A stretch of DNA of 64,000 nt from JALYNX01 sp963724825 (GTDB taxonomy: Bacteria; Actinomycetota; Acidimicrobiia; Spongiisociales; ZC4RG35), in the NCBI GenBank assembly GCA_963724825.1, contig CAVRWT010000005.1, positions 243,157 to 307,156 of the forward strand, written 5' to 3'. How positions within the stretch are numbered: position 1 is the stretch's first letter; each line of letters opens with the position of its first letter. The translations under genes were made by a program, and so were the position numbers. Below are positions 60,804 to 64,000 of this stretch, piece by piece. Under the pieces are notes generated by a model. That model was not told the origin of the DNA and did not search any database. It was given only the letters and a program-made list of their open reading frames with translations.

Positions 60804-63101
60804 ATGCCAATGAGCACCGAACGGTTCACCCGTTGGCTACTCATCGGCACGGCCGTCGGTATGGGCCTCGGCGGCCTCCTCGCGGTCCTCGACTACGAGA
60901 CCGCGGCCAATGTCGTCTTCACCGCGGTTGCGGTGGTGCCGATGCTGCCCCTGATCCGGGACATCATCGTCAAGATCCGGCTCCGCAGACCGGGAGTCGA
61001 CATCATCGCGGTCCTCGCAGTGTCAGGCGCTTTGGCCCTCGGCGAATACCTGACGGCAGCGATCATCGGGCTCATGCTGGCCACCGGCCGGTTCTTGGAG
61101 GAGTTCGCCGCAGGAAGAGCTGAGAGGGAGCTAACCAACCTGCTCGGGAGGGTGCCCAGATTCGCGGACCGAATCAGTGATCACAAGGTCGAGGAAGTCG
61201 ATATCAACTCGGTCGGGCGTGGTGACAGGGTTCTGATCAAGTCAGGCGAGGTGATCCCGGTCGACGGCGTGGTGATCAGCCCATCAGCCTTGATCGACGA
61301 GTCGGCGCTCACCGGGGAACCAATGCCGGTCGAACGCACGAACGGCGACCTGGTCAGCAGTGGAGTCGTCAATGCCGCCGACGCCTTTGAGATCCTCGCG
61401 ACCGCGGATGCCCAGCACAGCACGTATGCCGGAATCATCCGGTTGGTCCAGGAAGCGCGGGAATCGCGGTCGCCCTCGATCCGCCTGGCCGACCGATGGG
61501 CCGGTTGGTTCGTCCCGCTGGCCCTGGGGCTCTCGGCATTGGCCTGGGCTGTCTCCGGTGACCCCATCCGCGCACTGGCCGTCCTGGTTGTTGCCACCCC
61601 GTGTCCGTTGTTGCTGGCAGTTCCCATTGCTGTCGTCTCTGGGATTTCGCGCGGGGCCCACCGCGGGATCGTCTTTCGTGGGGGAGCTGCGTTGGAAATG
61701 CTTGCCCAGACAAAGAATGTTCTCATTGACAAGACGGGGACTGTCACTGTTGGCAAGCCGACCTTGCGCTCGATCGTGGGCTTCGACTCCAGAGTCGACG
61801 AAAGCGAGCTACTGAGCCTCGCCGCCTCGGTGGATCAAACGTCTTCACACGTCTTGGCCCGAGCAATCGTCGAGGCTGCACACCATCGCGGTCTCTCGAT
61901 CGAGATGCCCAAGAACGTCACCGAGGTGGCGGGATCCGGAGTGGGGGCCATGGTCGGAGACACTCATGTCGAGGTGGGACGGCTTGCTTGGTTGCTAGAT
62001 GGCAAGCCGGAGCCAATCGAGATCGCCAACTTTCGGCGGCGACTGATTCGAGTGGCTCCACTCGCTGTCTACGTGGCGATCGATGGCAGGGTGACGGCCG
62101 CGATCACCTTCGACGACACGATCCGGCCTGACGCCGCCAACACCATCCGGGCACTGCGCCGGATTGGTGTGCAGCGAATCGTCATGGCAACTGGAGATCA
62201 CCCGGATGCGGCTCGTTCCGTCGGCACGGCAATAGGTGTTGACGAAGTCCTCGCCGAATCCACACCACGGGAGAAGGTCGCCGCCCTCGAAGGGCTGCGA
62301 GCCCAAGGAACAACCGCAATGGTTGGGGACGGCATCAACGATGCTCCCGCGCTGGCCGCAGCTGACGTGGGCGTGGCCATGGGAGCACGCGGGGCGACCG
62401 CCTCGTCGGAGGCCGCCGGGGTGGTTCTGATAGTCGATCGGCTGCAACGACTCGTCGATGCCATCGGGATCGCGCAGCGGTCGCGACGGATTGCCGTGCA
62501 GAGCATGGTGATCGGGATGGGCCTTTCGCTGATGGCAATGTCCGTGGCCGCTGTCGGGCTATTGGCCCCGATCGCCGGAGCCCTGATTCAGGAGGCCATC
62601 GACTTCCTCTCGATCGCCAACGCTCTCCGGGCGCTGGGTGGCAAGACGCCTTCAGAGACCGGGCCAAAGATCTCCCCTGAGTTATCACACCGTCTCCGCG
62701 TTGAGCATGACGAACTGATTCCAAAGCTCGATTCGCTTCGAGACACTGCAGATCTGCTCGACACCCTGGCCCCTGAGGAAGCCAAACGGGACCTGGAACA
62801 AACAAGGAAGCTCCTGGTGGATGTGATCCTCCCCCACGAGGCTAAAGACGAAAAGGAGATCTACCCACAGGTATCGGCCGTGCTGCCCGGGGACGATCCG
62901 ATGTCCCTGATGAGCCGGACCCACCGGGAGATCTTCCACCTCGTAGACGTCTATCAGCGGCAGCTGGCTGACCTCCCCGAAACTGGGCCCGAGCCCGCCG
63001 ACGTGCTGGACCTACGCCGCACCCTGTACAGCCTCCACGCCATCCTCCGACTTCACTTCGACCAGGAAGAGGAGTTGTACTTCTCCCTGCAGGAGACCTG
63101 A
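60804..63101 (+). CDS. P1B-type metal ATPase with C-terminal hemerythrin domain
   Basis: 765 aa. P-type ATPase with membrane motif VATPCPLLLAVP near residue 265, phosphorylation site DKTGTVTVGKP near 309, GDGINDAPA near 509 and LIQEAIDFLS near 595. TPCPxxxxP plus QExxD is the P1B-5 pattern, linked to Ni2+/Fe2+ export. Residues about 630-765 form a hemerythrin-like domain with EHDELIPK, LPHEAKDEKEIYPQ and HAILRLHFDQEEELY, which binds a di-iron centre. No N-terminal metal-binding domain. The position next to NiFe hydrogenase suggests Ni/Fe homeostasis. ATG 60804 or 60810. Confidence 0.9.
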   Translation: MPMSTERFTRWLLIGTAVGMGLGGLLAVLDYETAANVVFTAVAVVPMLPLIRDIIVKIRLRRPGVDIIAVLAVSGALALGEYLTAAIIGLMLATGRFLEEFAAGRAERELTNLLGRVPRFADRISDHKVEEVDINSVGRGDRVLIKSGEVIPVDGVVISPSALIDESALTGEPMPVERTNGDLVSSGVVNAADAFEILATADAQHSTYAGIIRLVQEARESRSPSIRLADRWAGWFVPLALGLSALAWAVSGDPIRALAVLVVATPCPLLLAVPIAVVSGISRGAHRGIVFRGGAALEMLAQTKNVLIDKTGTVTVGKPTLRSIVGFDSRVDESELLSLAASVDQTSSHVLARAIVEAAHHRGLSIEMPKNVTEVAGSGVGAMVGDTHVEVGRLAWLLDGKPEPIEIANFRRRLIRVAPLAVYVAIDGRVTAAITFDDTIRPDAANTIRALRRIGVQRIVMATGDHPDAARSVGTAIGVDEVLAESTPREKVAALEGLRAQGTTAMVGDGINDAPALAAADVGVAMGARGATASSEAAGVVLIVDRLQRLVDAIGIAQRSRRIAVQSMVIGMGLSLMAMSVAAVGLLAPIAGALIQEAIDFLSIANALRALGGKTPSETGPKISPELSHRLRVEHDELIPKLDSLRDTADLLDTLAPEEAKRDLEQTRKLLVDVILPHEAKDEKEIYPQVSAVLPGDDPMSLMSRTHREIFHLVDVYQRQLADLPETGPEPADVLDLRRTLYSLHAILRLHFDQEEELYFSLQET

Positions 63102-63220
63102 TCAACTTCGCAGTCAACCCTTTGTGGGTTCGGCCTCACCAACGAACGCCTGGACAAAGGCTCTCCAAGATGTGACCTTGGGTACTGGCGGAAGGGCGCC
63201 AAAAAGCAGACGATCGATAC

Positions 63221-64000
63221 ATGAGAAGTCCCATTCGCGCCGCGCTGATCGCGGCACTCGCCCTGACAGTCGGCTCCTGCGGGACCGAAGGGAGCGCGGG
63301 TTCCACAACAACCGAAAGTCCTACGAGCACGGTGCCGACGACCACGACGACGACCACGGCACCTGCAACCACAACAACCGTTGGTTCGACGACCACTTCC
63401 GTCAGCACCGCGGGTCGCGTGGTCTACTTCCTCTTGGACGAGGTCGGAGGCGCCACCGGTGGGCCGTTCCTCGTCCCCGTCTACCGGGATGCCCCCTCCT
63501 CGGGTGACGAAGCGTTCGATGCCGTCGAGATCCTGCTGGAGGGCCCGACGGCGGAAGAGATCGCCGGCACCCCAGCGATGCACAGTGCGATCCCCGAAGG
63601 CACAACCCTTCTCGGGGTGAGGGTCGAGGACGGGGTTGCCACTGTCGACTTGAGCGCCGAGTTCGATGATGGAGGCGGCAGTGCCTCGATGTTCGCCCGA
63701 CTCGCCCAGGTGGTGTTCACCGTCACCAGAGCCGCACAGGTGGATGAGGTCGTCTTCAACATGGTGAGCGAGCCGGTGACAGTGTTCTCATCGGAGGGAA
63801 TCGAGCTCGACCGGCCGCAGACGCGGAGTGACTACTACGACTGGCTGCCGGCGATCTTCGTCGACTCGCCGGCATGGGGCGAGCCGGTGACGAGCCCGAT
63901 CGAGGTCCGTGGCCTGAGCAACGTCTTCGAAGCCGTTTCTCAGGTCATGCTCACCAATGACGATGGCCTGCCTTTGTTCGAGGGTGCGGTCATGGCCAGC
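63221..64000 (+). CDS. GerMN/Gmad2-type lipoprotein (partial, cut by window end)
   Basis: 260 aa within the window, no stop reached. The signal peptide MRSPIRAALIAALALTVGSC has a lipobox GSC, followed by a Thr/Ser-rich linker. Residues about 75-180 are a GerMN domain (VVYFLLDEVGGATGGPFLVPVYR, then AVEILLEGPTAEEIAG and VATVDLSAEF). From about 205 a Gmad2-like immunoglobulin domain begins (SPAWGEPVTSPIEVRGLSNVFEA). The family is found in actinobacterial and Firmicute surface proteins. Confidence 0.85.
   Translation, partial: MRSPIRAALIAALALTVGSCGTEGSAGSTTTESPTSTVPTTTTTTTAPATTTTVGSTTTSVSTAGRVVYFLLDEVGGATGGPFLVPVYRDAPSSGDEAFDAVEILLEGPTAEEIAGTPAMHSAIPEGTTLLGVRVEDGVATVDLSAEFDDGGGSASMFARLAQVVFTVTRAAQVDEVVFNMVSEPVTVFSSEGIELDRPQTRSDYYDWLPAIFVDSPAWGEPVTSPIEVRGLSNVFEAVSQVMLTNDDGLPLFEGAVMAS

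Noticed and set aside
1..64000. tRNA, rRNA, CRISPR arrays, IS elements or phage genes
   Set aside because: Looked for on both strands; none could be supported.

Overview
The window is GC-rich (roughly 60-65 % by eye), gene-dense DNA with very short intergenic gaps, frequent 1-8 nt start/stop overlaps and many GTG/TTG starts. Myo-inositol-phosphate synthase, an F420-type luciferase-like oxidoreductase, class E-like sortase, an MprAB/PepD-like stress module, DUF5317 and Clp-N/HTH proteins point to Actinomycetota. A class Acidimicrobiia-like lineage is my best guess, but no rRNA or other phylogenetic marker is present to prove it. I see no tRNA, rRNA, CRISPR array, IS element or phage gene. Several promoters have a TANNNT hexamer 6-9 nt upstream of the start codon and no Shine-Dalgarno, which suggests leaderless mRNAs.

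Layout. 0-10 kb: a C45-type acyltransferase, a DUF4349 lipoprotein, and a polyamine locus (PotABCD ABC importer, YtcJ-like amidohydrolase, and a divergent class III aminotransferase plus PuuB/DAO-like oxidase). 10-24.6 kb: small membrane proteins, the Fe-S carrier Mrp divergent from a SufR-like regulator, aconitase, a TlpA-like thioredoxin, sortase, enoyl-CoA hydratase, two tandem membrane HD-domain proteins, an unknown conserved protein and a gamma-glutamyltransferase. 24.7-38.3 kb: LLM oxidoreductase, RlmN, a four-LysM M23 endopeptidase, flavin reductase, DUF885 peptidase, an APH-like kinase, an HTH/Clp-N pair, a PPi-type phosphofructokinase, a winged-helix protein and a 1002-aa cyclase-STAND-TPR protein. 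38.3-41.8 kb: a cobalamin-riboswitch-controlled BtuFCD-CobO operon. 41.8-50.6 kb: an MprA-MprB-PepD-like operon, SufB, M23 peptidase, inositol-phosphate synthase and ArfB. 50.6-63.1 kb: a group 3b-type [NiFe] hydrogenase operon with maturation genes, a convergent sulfur-handling operon (SQR-like flavoprotein, TusE/DsrC-like, DsrE2-like) and a P1B-type metal ATPase fused to hemerythrin. The window ends inside a GerMN/Gmad2 lipoprotein.

The hydrogenase region is the most interesting part. The subunit order is beta (2x[4Fe-4S]), a stand-alone cyclic-nucleotide-binding protein, gamma (FAD/NAD, 2Fe-2S), delta (small), alpha (large), then the endoprotease, a HypA lacking the zinc ribbon, and HypC. 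It faces a sulfur-relay operon, and a Ni/Fe-type ATPase follows. I infer a soluble NAD(P)-linked (sulf)hydrogenase coupled to sulfane-sulfur or sulfide handling and to metal homeostasis.

Data quality. Nine genes are split by a single-base frameshift (near 9780, 11275, 21315, 26842, 27595, 30475, 33835, 42735 and 45942), including sufB and rlmN. Seven of the nine behave as one extra base, mostly in short homopolymers. I treat them as probable sequencing/assembly indels, annotate each as one gene, and give the full span.
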